The notes beneath the pieces were generated by a model. It had not been told where the DNA came from. It did not search any database and saw only the letters and a program-made list of their open reading frames with translations. Below are positions 41,241 to 52,490 of a stretch of DNA of 64,000 nt, one piece after another; position 1 is the stretch's first letter; every line of letters starts with the position of its first letter. This DNA comes from Inia geoffrensis. Taxonomy: Eukaryota; Chordata; Mammalia; Artiodactyla; Iniidae. The stretch covers positions 165,312,044 through 165,376,043 of the forward strand of contig CM070901.1 in NCBI GenBank assembly GCA_036417435.1. Direction: 5' to 3'. Both the position numbers and the translations under genes were made by a program.

Positions 41241-41720
41241 GCGGTGGGAGGGCCCACGGCTTTTCAAAGGCTCCCAAATTCTAAAAGACAATGACCCAAC
41301 CCCCCGCGGGCAGCCCCCCTCCCCTCCCCTCCCTCTCCTCTCCCCTCCCTTTCCCTCCGGCTCCAGCTCCGGCCCCCACCCCCCACCCCCGCCCCATCGG
41401 TCTCTGACACCTCTGGGGTGTCCCTTCTCAGAACCTTGAGGTTTGACACCCCCCGCCCCCCCCACATCTGGAGATTGGGGCCGTCAGCCCTGGAGTCTTG
41501 AGTACCCGGGAATTGGGGATCCTACACTTTAAGGAGTCAGTGGGGATCCCCAAAGCAGCACACAGGTGGGGGGCCTGTGTGTGGGGGGTAGTTTTAAAGC
41601 CACGTGACTGCTCCCACACACACTCACACACCACCCCCACCCCCCTTGCAGATAATTATACATTCCAGAGAGTTGGGGGAGGGAGGTGTGAGCCTGGCAG
41701 CGCTGGCCAATCAGAGACAC
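41241..41720 (-). promoter_or_regulatory. LIN28A: LIN28A proximal promoter region
   Basis: GC- and CT-rich DNA directly upstream of exon 1. A TTCAAAG TCF/LEF-like site lies at 41263-41269, a homopyrimidine tract at 41314-41400, a CACGTG E-box near 41601 and an ACATTCC TEAD-like site near 41660. No clear TATA box. Site functions are inference. Confidence 0.55.
41314..41400. repeat. C/T-rich tract upstream of LIN28A
   Basis: Nearly pure pyrimidine on the plus strand (cccctcccctccc, then ccccaccccccacccccgcccc). G-run-rich on the coding strand, with G-quadruplex or triplex potential. Confidence 0.85.
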
Positions 41721-43590
41721 AAACCACCTGTCAAGGGAGAAATGGATGAGCCCTCCCCCTCCCCCAGCCCTTGAGCGCCCCTCCCCCTCCCTTCCCCTTC
41801 AGGTCTCAGAGCTGACCCGGCAGCTCAGCGCTGACCCGCTCTCACCCCCACCCCCGTGTGCTTAGATAGACCTGGAGTTCAGGACACTAGGAAGCCTAGG
41901 ATGGGGAAGCAGGGGGGAGGTTGGAGACCCAACAGGGCTGATCTCCACTCCTGACCTAGGTGCAGCCTCTCAAAGTCTGTCTCTAACTGGATGTCTCTGC
42001 CTCCCTGCGTTTCCCACTGAGTTCTTCTGGATCTCTCAAAGCGCTCCTAAATTGATTCTGTGTAAAGAATCCTTCCTTGTTTCCTGTGTCTAAATCTGAC
42101 CCCACGTGGAGTTCCCTGAGAGAACAGGAGGAACCCAAAGAGGCTTGAAGGGTGTTCCTCTCTCCACCAGCTGCCCTCATACTGCCCCCATTCCCATCCC
42201 ATCCCTATCCGTTGCTGGGATCCCGACACTCTCAGGTTCCCAGACCCTCCTCGTTTGAGCCCCATCCTGAAGTGCGCTCTCTTCCCCATCGTGAGGTTGG
42301 TGGGGGAACTGGACTAGGGGCTCTCCTCATTTGAAGAGTTAGCCTCCCCTTCTAGAAGATAAAGAGGGTTGGCCAGGGGGGTAGCTAGTGCCCTGGTCGG
42401 AGATGGACAATGGCCCGGGGCTCAGTGCACGGCCCTGGCCCTGCCCCTTCACTTCCGGTGCTCAGTTCAAACTGGACAATGCCAGCTCCGGCCAGTTCCC
42501 CTCCCCCACTGCTACAACCCATTTAAAGGGACAGAGCCTGCTTTCGGGGGCATCCGCTCGCTCGGAATTCAGTCGTCTCCACTAAGTGTGCAGGAAGCTC
42601 TCGTGTTTCTCACCCTGCGCCCGCGCGCGCACACGTGTGTGTGGGTGTATGCGCACGCGCGCGCACGAGTATACTTGAGAAACAGAGAACGGGGATGAAT
42701 GGGGGTAGGGAACGGGAAGATGGGGAGGAGAGCAAGGGGCTGCGAAGAGATTATTTCTCTGTCTTTCCTGCCAGGAGTGCTCTCCAAGAGACTAAAACTT
42801 CAGTATGAGATGGGGGATAGGACTTTGGGATAAAAAGGACAACAGTGGCCCTTTGCTACTCAGCCTAAAAAAAATACAAATCATTAAAAAAATATCACTA
42901 ACAATGCCACACTCCCATCCCAGGACCCTGATTTAGATCTTCCAAGAGTTGTGGGAGTACATCAGCCAAAGCCATTTTTTATATATATAATACTCCTCAC
43001 CCAAGTCTTATCTCCTCCCGTTACTAGCCCCCTTAAAATATATTCACTCTCTGTACCCCTGTTCCTAAGATTCAGGAGCAGGTGACTGACGTCTCGCTGA
43101 AGAAAAGAGGGAATACGGGAATTTAGCGCTCTGCTTTCCCTTGGTCTGCTCTCAAGTCAGACTTGTTCCCGGCAGGCTCGACCAGCTTCTCTGTCCAGGG
43201 TCCTGAAGGCACCCGGAGCTCTGTCCACGGTGCTGAATAGAGACCCGCTCTCTTGGCTCCCAGCTCCCAGCTTTAAGAATGCCTTCTTGAGTTCTCACCT
43301 CCAAGTCCTTCCCAGAAAACCTGGTTCTTCTCAACTCCCCAATGACCCTGACACATTTGAGACGAAGGAACAGACTTTTCTGAACGCTAAATAGAGGGCA
43401 TTTCCAGATGTACATGATTCTGTGAGAGCAGTGCAAGTATCTCAAGCTCCCCTTCAGAAAAATGGATATAACTATGCAAGTAGCCATAGAGAGTGAAGAA
43501 AGAGGAAATAATATTTTTGATTCAAATAAAATGAGACTAGAAGAGAGACTAATCTTTTTTTTCTAATTATTTCTCTAATTATTAGCACTT
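41720..43590. other. Upstream LIN28A flank without repeats
   Basis: Unique-looking sequence with a GC-rich block at about 42380-42620 that includes an ACAATGG SOX-like site at 42407-42413, and a CG/CA tract at 42617-42668. No exon was recognised. It could hold distal promoter elements. Confidence 0.5.
42617..42668. repeat. Alternating purine-pyrimidine (CG/CA/TG) tract
   Basis: gcgcccgcgcgcgcacacgt followed by gtgtgtgggtgtatgcgcac and more CG units. Such sequence favours Z-DNA. Confidence 0.85.
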
Positions 43591-43840
43591 TTCATGGGAA
43601 CACAGACGTTGGAATCAGACTATGTTTGAATATGTATTTATAGCTCTGACACCTGGGGCAACTTCTTTATCTTTTTTATGCCTCAGTTTCCTCCTCTGCC
43701 CAATGGGGATAATGAGGATTTAACTCTCAGAGTTATTATGAGGATAAAGTTAGATCATCTAAGTAAAGCTTTTAAAATTGTGTCTGACATATTGTTAGTT
43801 CTTAACAATTAAAATTATTACTATTATTATAGCTATTGTG
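43590..43840 (+). repeat. MIR, nearly full length
   Basis: Sense MIR: gacgttggaatcagactatg, cctcagtttcctcctctgcc, caatggggataatgaggat, then the tail. Confidence 0.85.
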
Positions 43841-43998
43841 CACCTGATTCTGTGATCTAGAACTTACTGGACCATTTGCTCCCTGAGGATTTGGACCATT
43901 CATGTGTTATTTCTTTCTGCATCTTCTCTCACATCCTTACCAGTATTTAGCACAGTGGCTGGCCCACAGAAGACACCCAAGAAGAGTTTCCTGAATAG

Positions 43999-44205
43999 AT
44001 TTTTTTTTTAATTTATTTTTTATTAAAGTATAATTGAATTACAATGTTGTGTTAATTACTGCTGTACAGCAAAGTGACTCAGTTATACATATACATACAT
44101 TCTTTTTCATATTCTTTTCCATTATGGTTTATCACAGGATATTGAATATAGTTCCCTGTTCTATACAGTAGGACCTTGTTGTTTATGCATTCTATATATA
44201 CCAGT
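43999..44205 (-). mobile_element. L1 3' end (5'-truncated)
   Basis: Reverse L1 3' UTR: T-rich start, aattacaatgttgtgttaatt, gactcagttatacatatac, ttccattatggtttatcac. Flanked by ctgaatag (43991-43998 and 44206-44213). Confidence 0.88.
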
Positions 44206-44213
44206 CTGAATAG

Positions 44214-44890
44214 GTTTTGATTGAAACAATGAATGTTGTTACAACAGTCATAATACTTATTCTTCTAGGCTGCCTCTCTCAAGTCTAAGCAATACAAACC
44301 CAGGAAGGCTCAGGACTCCATAAAGTTGCACATGTGGAGGCAGAGGATGATTTAGGAATGGACACATGGCTCCCAACATAACTGATTCCTCATCCGCATT
44401 GGGTTGTTTCCATGTGGGAGATGGAGGCTCCTGACTAAACTTTCTCCATTTCTTGGGTCCCCATCTCAGTGAAAACTTATTAGGTAGCCACTATGATCCA
44501 GTCATTGTGCTAGCTCACACATTTGGTGGAGGAATCAGATACATAATATGCACTAAGTAGTGTAATGACCAAAAATGTACCCCCAAAAGTAAAGAAGAAA
44601 CATTTCCTGCCATCCAAGAAGTTACAGTCTAGTTAGGGGGACAAGACATGATATAGCTAAGTATTGCAAATTTCTTGTGTATTGGTTTCTGGGAATAATA
44701 TTATCTAGGTAAAAGGGAGAAAAGGGAGCTCTTTAGAAAAGACAAAGTTGTCTAGTATCAACACAAAGAGCATCTCCCCTTTATAGTACTTTGCTAAGTT
44801 TCTCTTGTGTAGACTCATATCTCCATAAAAGGAAGAGTTGAAAGAGGTCTTAGTAATATTAATAACTCATCAACATTAAAAAATATATAT
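44214..44890. other. Intergenic, nothing recognised
   Basis: AT-rich unique-looking DNA; no gene, RNA or clear repeat seen. Confidence 0.6.
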
Positions 44891-44892
44891 AT

Positions 44893-45180
44893 TTTTTGAG
44901 CACTTCCTCTGTGGCAGGCATTGTTCTAAGTGTTGGGAGTAAACAATGCAAACAAAAATCCCACCTTTGTGGAGCTTATATTCTGATAGGTAATAATAAT
45001 AACAGCTATTATTTATCAAGAATACAGGCACTTTTCTTATCTAATTCAAGCCTGCCAATAGCTCTAAGTAATAGGTATTAATGTTTCTACCTTACAGGGG
45101 AGGAAACGAGCCTAATGAATCAATACAGCTTGGCTAATGTAACTCAGCTAATACATGGCAGAGACATATTTGAACCCATA
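44893..45180 (+). mobile_element. L2/MIR-type remnants
   Basis: tttttgagcacttcctctgtgg, gttctaagtgttgggagtaaac, tttgtggagcttatattctg (L2 3' end), followed by a MIR-like cttacaggggaggaaacgag block. Confidence 0.6.
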
Positions 45181-45784
45181 TGTTTGACTCCAAAGCTCAC
45201 ATTCTTTCCACAGTCCCAGTATGTTGTTATCATGACTGGTACTGTCCCCATTTTACGAATGAGGAACAAGATATGTGAAACAAAATGGCTGTGAGGGGAG
45301 ACTATATGTTCTATATAATTAGTAAATAGGACCCAAGCTTGTGATTCCTCTTCCCTGGGCCAGAGCTCTAGTCTGCCATTTCTACTGATCACCCTCCCCC
45401 AAACTCCTTGACTTTCTAAATCAAAGAGCTGACAAGAGCCGAAACAGGTCCTCTTTTGGGCAATCATCCACATCCAGCTCACATTTCTGAAGTGTTTTGA
45501 GAAACCTGTGGTGAGGTCCAGGGTGGTTGCTTGGAATTAAAGCCTTGACCATATGCTAATATGAGTGATGGTGTGCATTTGAAAAAAGTATTTTCCGCAA
45601 TGTGTCCCTCAGGATACTAGTTCCATAAGATCATTAATACATCTTACCATTTTTAAAAAGTCTCTATAGTGAAATCATTTTGAAAATGGTATGTTAAGTA
45701 GGTTTCTTATACAGGACTTTGTAAAGCCTTTAGTATGGTAACATGCTCTGTTATTCATGAGGAAGGGAATACGATGTGTGCAGT

Positions 45785-45975
45785 GTTTCCATTCATTCAT
45801 CGGTTCATTCACTAAGTCATCTAACAAATATTTATTGAGCATCTATTATGAGTCAGGTGGCACTCTTTGCAACACTGGGGATACATCAGTAAACAAAACA
45901 GATGAAGTTCCTGCCCTCATAGAGCTTACATTCTAGAGGAGAGGGACAGATAATAAACAAATAATTAAGTAAAAT
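45785..45975 (+). mobile_element. L2 3' end
   Basis: Typical L2 terminus: ttcattcactaagtcatc, aacaaatatttattgagcatc, ctggggatacatcagtaaac, gagcttacattctagaggag. Confidence 0.8.
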
Positions 45976-46121
45976 GTATAATATATATAGTTCCATCCTG
46001 TTAATTTGTCCTATGATCTCAAGAAAGACCCCTAGGTTTATGCTTTAAGGGTAAAATGAGGGAGTTGGGTTAGCTCTTAGACAAATGTTTCTTCCGTTTC
46101 TGACATTCTAAAGTGATATGA

Positions 46122-46124
46122 CGT

Positions 46125-46216
<92 letters not shown>

Positions 46217-46234
46217 AAGAGAGAGAGAGAGAGA
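46122..46234. repeat. (GT)n(GA)n compound microsatellite
   Basis: About 34 bp of GT followed by about 76 bp of GA with one acaaa interruption. The Leu/Ser and Arg/Glu repeat frames here are artefacts. Confidence 0.97.
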
Positions 46235-46924
46235 CTCCATTCTTAACTGCTCTGAGAAACAATCTGTTTTCACCCCATGCTGTCATCTTCATCCCTCTCC
46301 AAGGACTGGGGCTTCCTACATCAAGCAGGATTGTGCACCTCTCACCTCTTAGGCCTGTTGAATTGGCAGAAGGAGGATGAGCCAAGGGAGTCCCCTTCCT
46401 TCTTTCAGTCCTGCTCCCCATGTGGGCCTTGCTTCACAGAGCAAGACGCTTTCACCAATAATGGCTTCATTACTTTGAAAGGAGACTAGAGTGACCTCAG
46501 TGAAATAGACTTCCTGACCCCAGCTGACCTCTGACCCTCACCCTGACAGCCTCTAAATCTTTTCCTTCTGACATATCCCCCACAAAGTACAAGCAAGAGG
46601 AGGACATGATGAGTCTGCTATAGCCCACTGTCCAGAGACTGTAACTCACCAGGTGTCCTCTTGCAGTGGAACTTGCCAAGCCAAACTGTAATTTCCCTCA
46701 TGGCTGCTGATCGTTTCAATGTTCCTCACTGTGACTCTACTCTGGCCTGTGAGTCACAACTCAGCCAGCTGTCTTTCACCTGGTGTCCATTTGTATGTGT
46801 CCAATGATCGTCATGTACCATGGGGGCAAAAGGCAGTGTATCTCACCAAATGCTGTCATTTCCCCAAAACAACTTTAGCCTAGTCCTTAACTTATTCTTC
46901 CCTGATGCTGCAGTTACTGTTTGA

Positions 46925-47060
46925 GAGCTGATTATATATCAGGTATGAGCTGAATGCTTTGTGTATATTGTCTCTTTCTATCCTCAACCATCCTACTATG
47001 ATCCCATTTTACTGGAGAGGGAACTGAGACTCAGTGGAGTTAAGCGACTCACTCCAATAT
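46925..47060 (-). repeat. MIR fragment
   Basis: Antisense MIR: ttttactggagagggaactgag, gagttaagcgactcac. Confidence 0.65.
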
Positions 47061-47099
47061 TCTTCCTCTTCTTCTTCTTTTTCTTTTTCTTTCTTTTTT

Positions 47100-47760
47100 T
47101 TTTTTTAGCAGTTAAAGTAATTAATGCATGTGGTTAAAAAAATCAATTCGTATTGAAAGAATTATAATGAAAAACAACAGTACCCTGACTACCCTACCCC
47201 CTCCACTCCCACAAGTCATTTCTTCTGGAGGATATTTCCATGTCTCTAAATAATACGCATGTACCTCTCTTCCTTGATTTATCAATTTTAGATATTATCT
47301 ATTGATTTCCTGTTATGGTAGATGAGGACTTACCTTGTGTACAGGGCCTACCTCTCCTTTCCTCTTCTTCCCAGTACAGTTAAATCACCATTTTCAACTA
47401 GATTGATCACCAGTGTTTACACTGTCATGATTATGGAAATGTTCACTGCATCGCCAAGTAGTATACTAGGACAACGTTTCTTTTCTTATACTCTGTTTTA
47501 TTTTCCCTGGACTCTCTAACTTCTTCACTCTCTCTCCACAATATTTGTCACTGAAATATCCTCAACTTTTTTCAAGGACTCCCTCATGTTATCTTTTCCA
47601 CTAAGCCCTTTCCTGAAGCCCTCCCTCTTGGTTGCTCTCTGGACTTGCTTCACAGCTGTCACCTTCACAACCTCTCACTACGGTGGATACAGCCACTCTT
47701 TCCTGGATCTTTTTTTCTTGCTTCACACTTGATGAGCATCCTCAAGTAACCACCTAAGAA
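47100..47760. other. Old LINE-like remnants, not classified
   Basis: A T-rich start, then caattcgtattgaaagaatt and later tttcctgaagccctccctc blocks that look like ancient L1/L2 pieces. I cannot assign them firmly. Confidence 0.4.
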
Positions 47761-47767
47761 AGGCTGC

Positions 47768-47900
47768 ATGGGGGAATGGTGAGCCAGTGTTTAGGACTCC
47801 GCTTCCACTGCCAGGGGCCCCGGCTCGATCCCTGGTCAGGAAACTAAGATCCTGCAAGCTGCACAGCGTGGCCAAAAAGAAGAAAAGGAAAAAAAGAAAG
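47768..47900 (+). mobile_element. CHR-type SINE, short diverged
   Basis: Forward monomer: diverged head, taggactccgcttccactgcc, gctcgatccctggtcagg, A-rich tail. Confidence 0.8.
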
Positions 47901-48129
47901 GAGGTACAGGAGGGGGATTTTTTTGGACCTTACAAGTCTGAGCCTACTGCTTTTTAACATTACTTTTTTGATTGTTTCAAAGCCATACTCCTTACCACTC
48001 TGCTCTGCTGACCCCTAGCAGAATGAAAAAAGACACTTGGCTTGCTTTGAGGATATCGAAGTTGGAGATGTCTTTTCTAGATGCTGAGGTTGTGAACCCA
48101 GAGGTATCAATGGGATAAAAATTACAACC

Positions 48130-48350
48130 GTTAACGCTTTTCGAAGGTTCTCCATGTGCCAGGCACTGTGCTGAGTGCTTTACATAAAGTAGCTCATTTA
48201 TTTCTCACATCAGATTTATGAGATAGACATGGTTATTGTTCCCATCTTACAGATGAAGCTGAGCACAAAGGGGTTAAGTAACTCCCTGAAGGTCACAGAG
48301 TAAGTGATAGAGTCAGGATTAAAAAACCCTGGTAGGTTGACTCTGGAATT
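48130..48350 (-). repeat. MIR
   Basis: Antisense MIR: catgtgccaggcactgtgctg, cttacagatgaagctgagc, ggttaagtaactccctgaagg. Confidence 0.85.
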
Positions 48351-48648
48351 AGCATTCAGATTCAATAATCTACACTTCACTTCTTCTATTAGAAGAGGCT
48401 TATAAGTTAGTATCTTCAGACTTTATCTTCTCCCAACTTATTTTGTAAATGTGGAAACAAGACCTAAAGTCCAAGTGGCTTGTTCAAGTTCCACAGCTAG
48501 CTAATAATAAGAACTAGAAACTCAGGTTTCCTAGTATTCCCCTTTTCAGTCAGGGAATGGGGCTTCAAATTCAGGATTGGTTTCTGTACCTTGGTTTCCC
48601 TGTCTGTGTAGTGGGGAGAAAACTAGTGGAAAGGACATGTAAAAGATA

Positions 48649-48710
48649 TACTGGGTTGGCCAAAAATTTGTTCGGAAAACCCGAATGAACTTTTTGGCCA
48701 ACCCAATATA
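48649..48710. mobile_element. Mariner-type miniature inverted-repeat element
   Basis: A 62-bp near-perfect palindrome. The left arm begins ctgggttggccaaaaa; the right arm's complement begins ttgggttggccaaaaa; the loop is about 7 bp. TA dinucleotides lie at both ends. The arms match the terminal repeats of cetartiodactyl mariner elements. No transposase. Confidence 0.88.
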
Positions 48711-49059
48711 TCCCATCAGATTGTGGCTGGGACATATAATAGAGACATATGTAATGCACTGTGGAAACAATGAAAGCTGACTCATTTTATATGTTATGGA
48801 AGGCTTCCCGGGGGGAGGTGGCATTACACTGGACCTTGCATAGGAATTTGAAAGCCAGGGGAGGGCAGGGCATTACAGAGAAGAGGAACAGCAGAAATGA
48901 AAACAAGGAGGCTTGAAAGTGAGCAGAGTTTGGTTCCCCCGTTAGCAAGTCCTCCACGTCCCTGTGAAGACATCCAGAGAGACCTGTACTCCCTTCATTT
49001 AATCTTCAGTCACACATTCATTCAATATTTTGTCAATAATAGAGATAGAATTGTATGGT

Positions 49060-49215
49060 AAGAAAGTTCTGGTTCTAGTCCTAATAGCTCTATCACTAAC
49101 TCACTGTGCGACCTTGAGCAAATCTCTTCTTCTCTGGGCCTCAGTTTCCCCATCTATTAAATGGGAGTACAGATTTATGATTTCTAAGGCCTTTTCGTAC
49201 TTGCTGCATCTGTGA
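49060..49215 (+). repeat. MIR fragment
   Basis: Sense MIR: ctaactcactgtgcgaccttg, ctgggcctcagtttcccc, tctattaaatgggagtac. Confidence 0.75.
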
Positions 49216-49523
49216 TAATTACAGAGCAAGAATAGGACAAAAAGTGTCGCGGTATCTTTGACTCCCGTCCATTAGCGGAAGGAAGGAAATAACATCTGTT
49301 AACTTCTGCTGTGTGCCGAGCATAGCCCCCTCCAACCACCCTATGAGGGAGATGTTATCTCCTCACTTAACAGAAGAGAAAAATGAAGCTCTGACTGAAT
49401 AACTTCCTCAGATTCTCCCAGCAAGTAACAACAAAATAAGAGCTAAAATGTTTGAGTATTTACCACATGCCAGACACTGTGTCAAGACCCTACATTAGCT
49501 CATGTAATCCCCCAACAACCTTC

Positions 49524-49727
49524 TTTTTTTTTTTTTGTGGTACACAGACATCTCACTGTTGTGGCCTCTCCCGTTGCGGAGCACAGGCTCCGGACGCGCA
49601 GGCTCAGTGGCCATGGCTCATGGGCCCAGCCGCTCCGCGGCATGTGGGATCTTCCTGGACCAGGACACGAACCCGCGTCCCCTGCATCGGCAGGCGGACT
49701 CTCAACCACTGCGCCATCAGGGAAGCC
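49524..49727 (-). mobile_element. CHR-type SINE
   Basis: Reverse copy: poly(T), gtggtacacagacatc, ending gccatcagggaagcc. Flanked by ccaac..cttc-type sequence on both sides. Confidence 0.93.
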
Positions 49728-49740
49728 CCAACCTTCATTT

Positions 49741-50115
49741 AAAAAAAATTTTATTGAAATGTAGTTGATTTACAATGCTGTGTTAATTTCTGCTGTATTG
49801 TGAAGCAATTCAGTTATACATATATATATTCATTTTCATATTCTTTTCCATTATGGTTTATCACGGGATATTGAATATAGTTCCCTGTGCTATACAGTAG
49901 GACCTTGTTTATACATCTTATAGATAATAGTCTGCATCTTCTAATCCCAAACTCCCAATCCTTCCCTCCCCCATGCCCCACTCTCCCTTGGCAACCACAA
50001 ATCTGTTCTCTATGTCTGTGAGTCTGTTTCTGTTTCATAGGTATGTTTATTTGGATCATATTTCTACATTTCACATATAAGTGATATCATATGGTATTTG
50101 TCTTTCTCTTTCTGA
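49741..50115 (-). mobile_element. L1 3' end (5'-truncated)
   Basis: Same L1 type as at 43999: gtagttgatttacaatgctg, cagttatacatatatat, tggtttatcacgggatattg, extending further to tgtgagtctgtttctgtttc and tatggtatttgtctttctc. Confidence 0.88.
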
Positions 50116-50129
50116 CTATCTTCATTTTC

Positions 50130-50331
50130 TTTTTTTTTTTGCGGTACACGGGCCTCTCACTGCTGCGGCCTCTCTCGCTGCGGAGCACAGGCTCCGGACA
50201 TGCAGGCCCAGTGGCCATGGCCCATGGGTCCAGCCGCTCCGTGGCACGTGGGATCTTCCCGGACCGGGGCACGAACCCGCGTCCCCTGCATCGGCAGGCG
50301 GACTCCCAACCACTGCGCCACCAGGGAAGCC
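50130..50331 (-). mobile_element. CHR-type SINE at the end of an L1
   Basis: Reverse copy. Perfect target-site duplication ctatcttcattttc at 50116-50129 and 50332-50345. Confidence 0.95.
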
Positions 50332-50345
50332 CTATCTTCATTTTC

Positions 50346-51531
50346 AAATGGGGTAACAGGAAGTGTCTGATGCTGTAGGCTATGCTCCTAATTACTAAGC
50401 CACACTTCATCTCAGTGATGACGTCTGAGACAGTGCCAGACTCCATATAAGCTACTCTGGAGTCAAAGCCTCCAGATAACAGGGGACCACCTCTTCCCTC
50501 TCCTCACCACTGGGCTCCTGTGGTTTGGCCATGGTGGAAGAAGGGCGAGAGAAGGACAGATGCATGGAAGCTGTCCCTTCTTTCCTCCAGCCTCTTGTGA
50601 ATGCAAGCTGCACTTTGAGGTTTCTGCAAAGAGATGCCCCCACTGGTGTTCTGTTAAAGGATGGGGTGTGGGACAAAGAGAAAGGAGACCCAGGATCCTT
50701 GAGTCCATATCTCTCAGAGCCAAAAGTAACCTTACAGATCAGCTGACTCCCTGCCAGATCCCGAGCTTGATATCAACCATTTTCTAGACTCAGCTTACAA
50801 ACCTCCAGCAACAGAGAGCTTACTGCTTTTGGAAGCCTTCTCCATCCCCTGATAGTTAGGACTCTTAGAAAGTTCTTTCTTCCGTTGAATTGAAGCTGAT
50901 GTCAATAGCCTTTACCCACCGGGGTCTTTAGAACAAGTCCCCTCCCTCTTGGGCAGACTCTGGGATCAAGCTTTCTGTTCAAACCCCAGTCCCACCCCCG
51001 ACCCCCGGTTGTGTGACCTTGGACAAATTTACTGGAGGCTCAATGCCTCATTTTTGGTTAATTTCCCACTGTTCCTATGGAAGTTAGCCTAAAGCCAGAT
51101 TTACCTAGCTTGATCCTCAGTGATCCATAGCTCCTTTCCATTGTCTGTGCATTACTTTGCACAATGCTTTTCCAACCACAAAGTGTTTTCCCATGCATTA
51201 TCTCACCAGACCCTGGAAAACAGGGCTGCTGGAAAGGAGGGAGGCATGACTGGCATGTGGTTATCTCAGTTTTGCAGGTGAGGCAGGTCTCTGACCCCAA
51301 TACCAGACTTACCGCCAAACTTACACTCCTCACTCCTCTCACAGTTAGCATTCCAGGGCCTCCGAATGCCTTGCTCTCTCCTCCCTGGCATTTCCCATGC
51401 TTACCTTCTGCCAGCAGCACCATTTCTCCTACCTCACTTTGCTGATCACTATTCATTCTTTAGGCTCCAAAGATGTCACACTTTGTCCAGGGATCTCCTT
51501 CCTTCCACCCACTCACTTACCCAACACCACT
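50346..51531. other. Intergenic, nothing recognised
   Basis: Unique-looking sequence. The open frames (up to 132 residues) lack any recognisable domain or splice context. Confidence 0.6.
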
Positions 51532-51544
51532 CTCATGTGTTCTT

Positions 51545-51952
51545 TTTTTTTTTTTTTTTTTAAAGACCCAAACTCTCCGATTGCTTTTGGGGGAAGGGTT
51601 TTTATTTTTTATTTTATTTATTTATTTATTGGCTGCATTGGGTCTTTGTTGCGTATGGGCTTTCTCTAGTTGCGGCAAGCAGGGGCTATTATTCCTTGTG
51701 GTGCGCGGGCGGGCTTCTCATTGCGGTGGCTTCTCTTGTTGCGGAGCGCGAGCTCTAGATGTGCTGGCTTCAGTAGTTGTGGCTCGCGGGCTCAGTAGTT
51801 GTGGCTTGCGGGCTCTAGAGCGCAGGCTCAGTAGTTGTGGCACACGGGCTTAGTTGCTCCGCGGCATGTGGGATCTTCCCTGACCAGGGATCGAACCTGT
51901 GTCCCCTGCATTGGCAGGCGGATTCTTAACCACTGCACCACCAGGGAAGTCC
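51545..51952 (-). mobile_element. CHR-type long SINE carrying apparent 3' transduced DNA
   Basis: Reverse long SINE (51600-51952) with its own TA-rich tail, followed on its 3' side by about 37 bp of non-SINE DNA (51563-51599) and a second poly(A) (T-run 51545-51562). The duplication ctcatgtgttctt (51532-51544 and 51953-51965) encloses the whole unit. Confidence 0.88.
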
Positions 51953-51974
51953 CTCATGTGTTCTTATAGTACCC

Positions 51975-52160
51975 TGCGCTTCTTTAACAGACTGTTTGCC
52001 CCCACTTTATTATATTTTTAAAATTTATCTTTATCTCACACTGGCTACTAGAATGTAAACTCCATGAGGACTATGTCTGCCTTATTTTTGTGTGGCTAGC
52101 ATACAGCACAAAACTTGGAATAGAGTAATTGCTTATTAAATGTCTGTTGAATGAATAAAT
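51975..52160 (+). mobile_element. L2 3' end
   Basis: gaatgtaaactccatgagga, tgtctgccttatttttgtg, cttattaaatgtctgttgaatg. Confidence 0.75.
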
Positions 52161-52339
52161 GAATGACTTGCCCAGTATTCCATAGTTAATAATGGCCTAA
52201 ATTAGAATCCAGGTTTTATTTCTAAGTCCAAGAATTCTTTTTACCACCTTCTGAACCTAACCTAATTCCTACCCTAACCCCTACTGTCCCTGTTACCACT
52301 TAATTCCTTAGAATCTTAGATTGTTTATTTGGAAGGAAT

Positions 52340-52490
52340 GCTAGCACTCATCTGATTAAACCCCTTCATTTTATACATCAGAAAACTAAGATCCATCCAT
52401 AGAGGTTAAGTGGTTTGCCTGAGGCCACACTGCAAATTGTGGCCATCCTTCCTGACTACCAGACTGGTGCTTTCCCACTGAGTTCACCGA
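52340..52490 (-). repeat. MIR fragment
   Basis: Antisense MIR: attttatacatcagaaaac, gaggttaagtggtttgcctgagg. Confidence 0.6.

Noticed and set aside
40494..41465. 323-residue minus-strand open frame over the LIN28A 5' region
   Set aside because: It runs through exon 2, intron 1, exon 1 and the promoter in a frame different from the LIN28A coding frame. It owes its length to high GC (few stop codons) and has no recognisable domain.
46070..46421. Leu/Ser and Arg/Glu repeat frames
   Set aside because: Translations of the GT/GA microsatellite.
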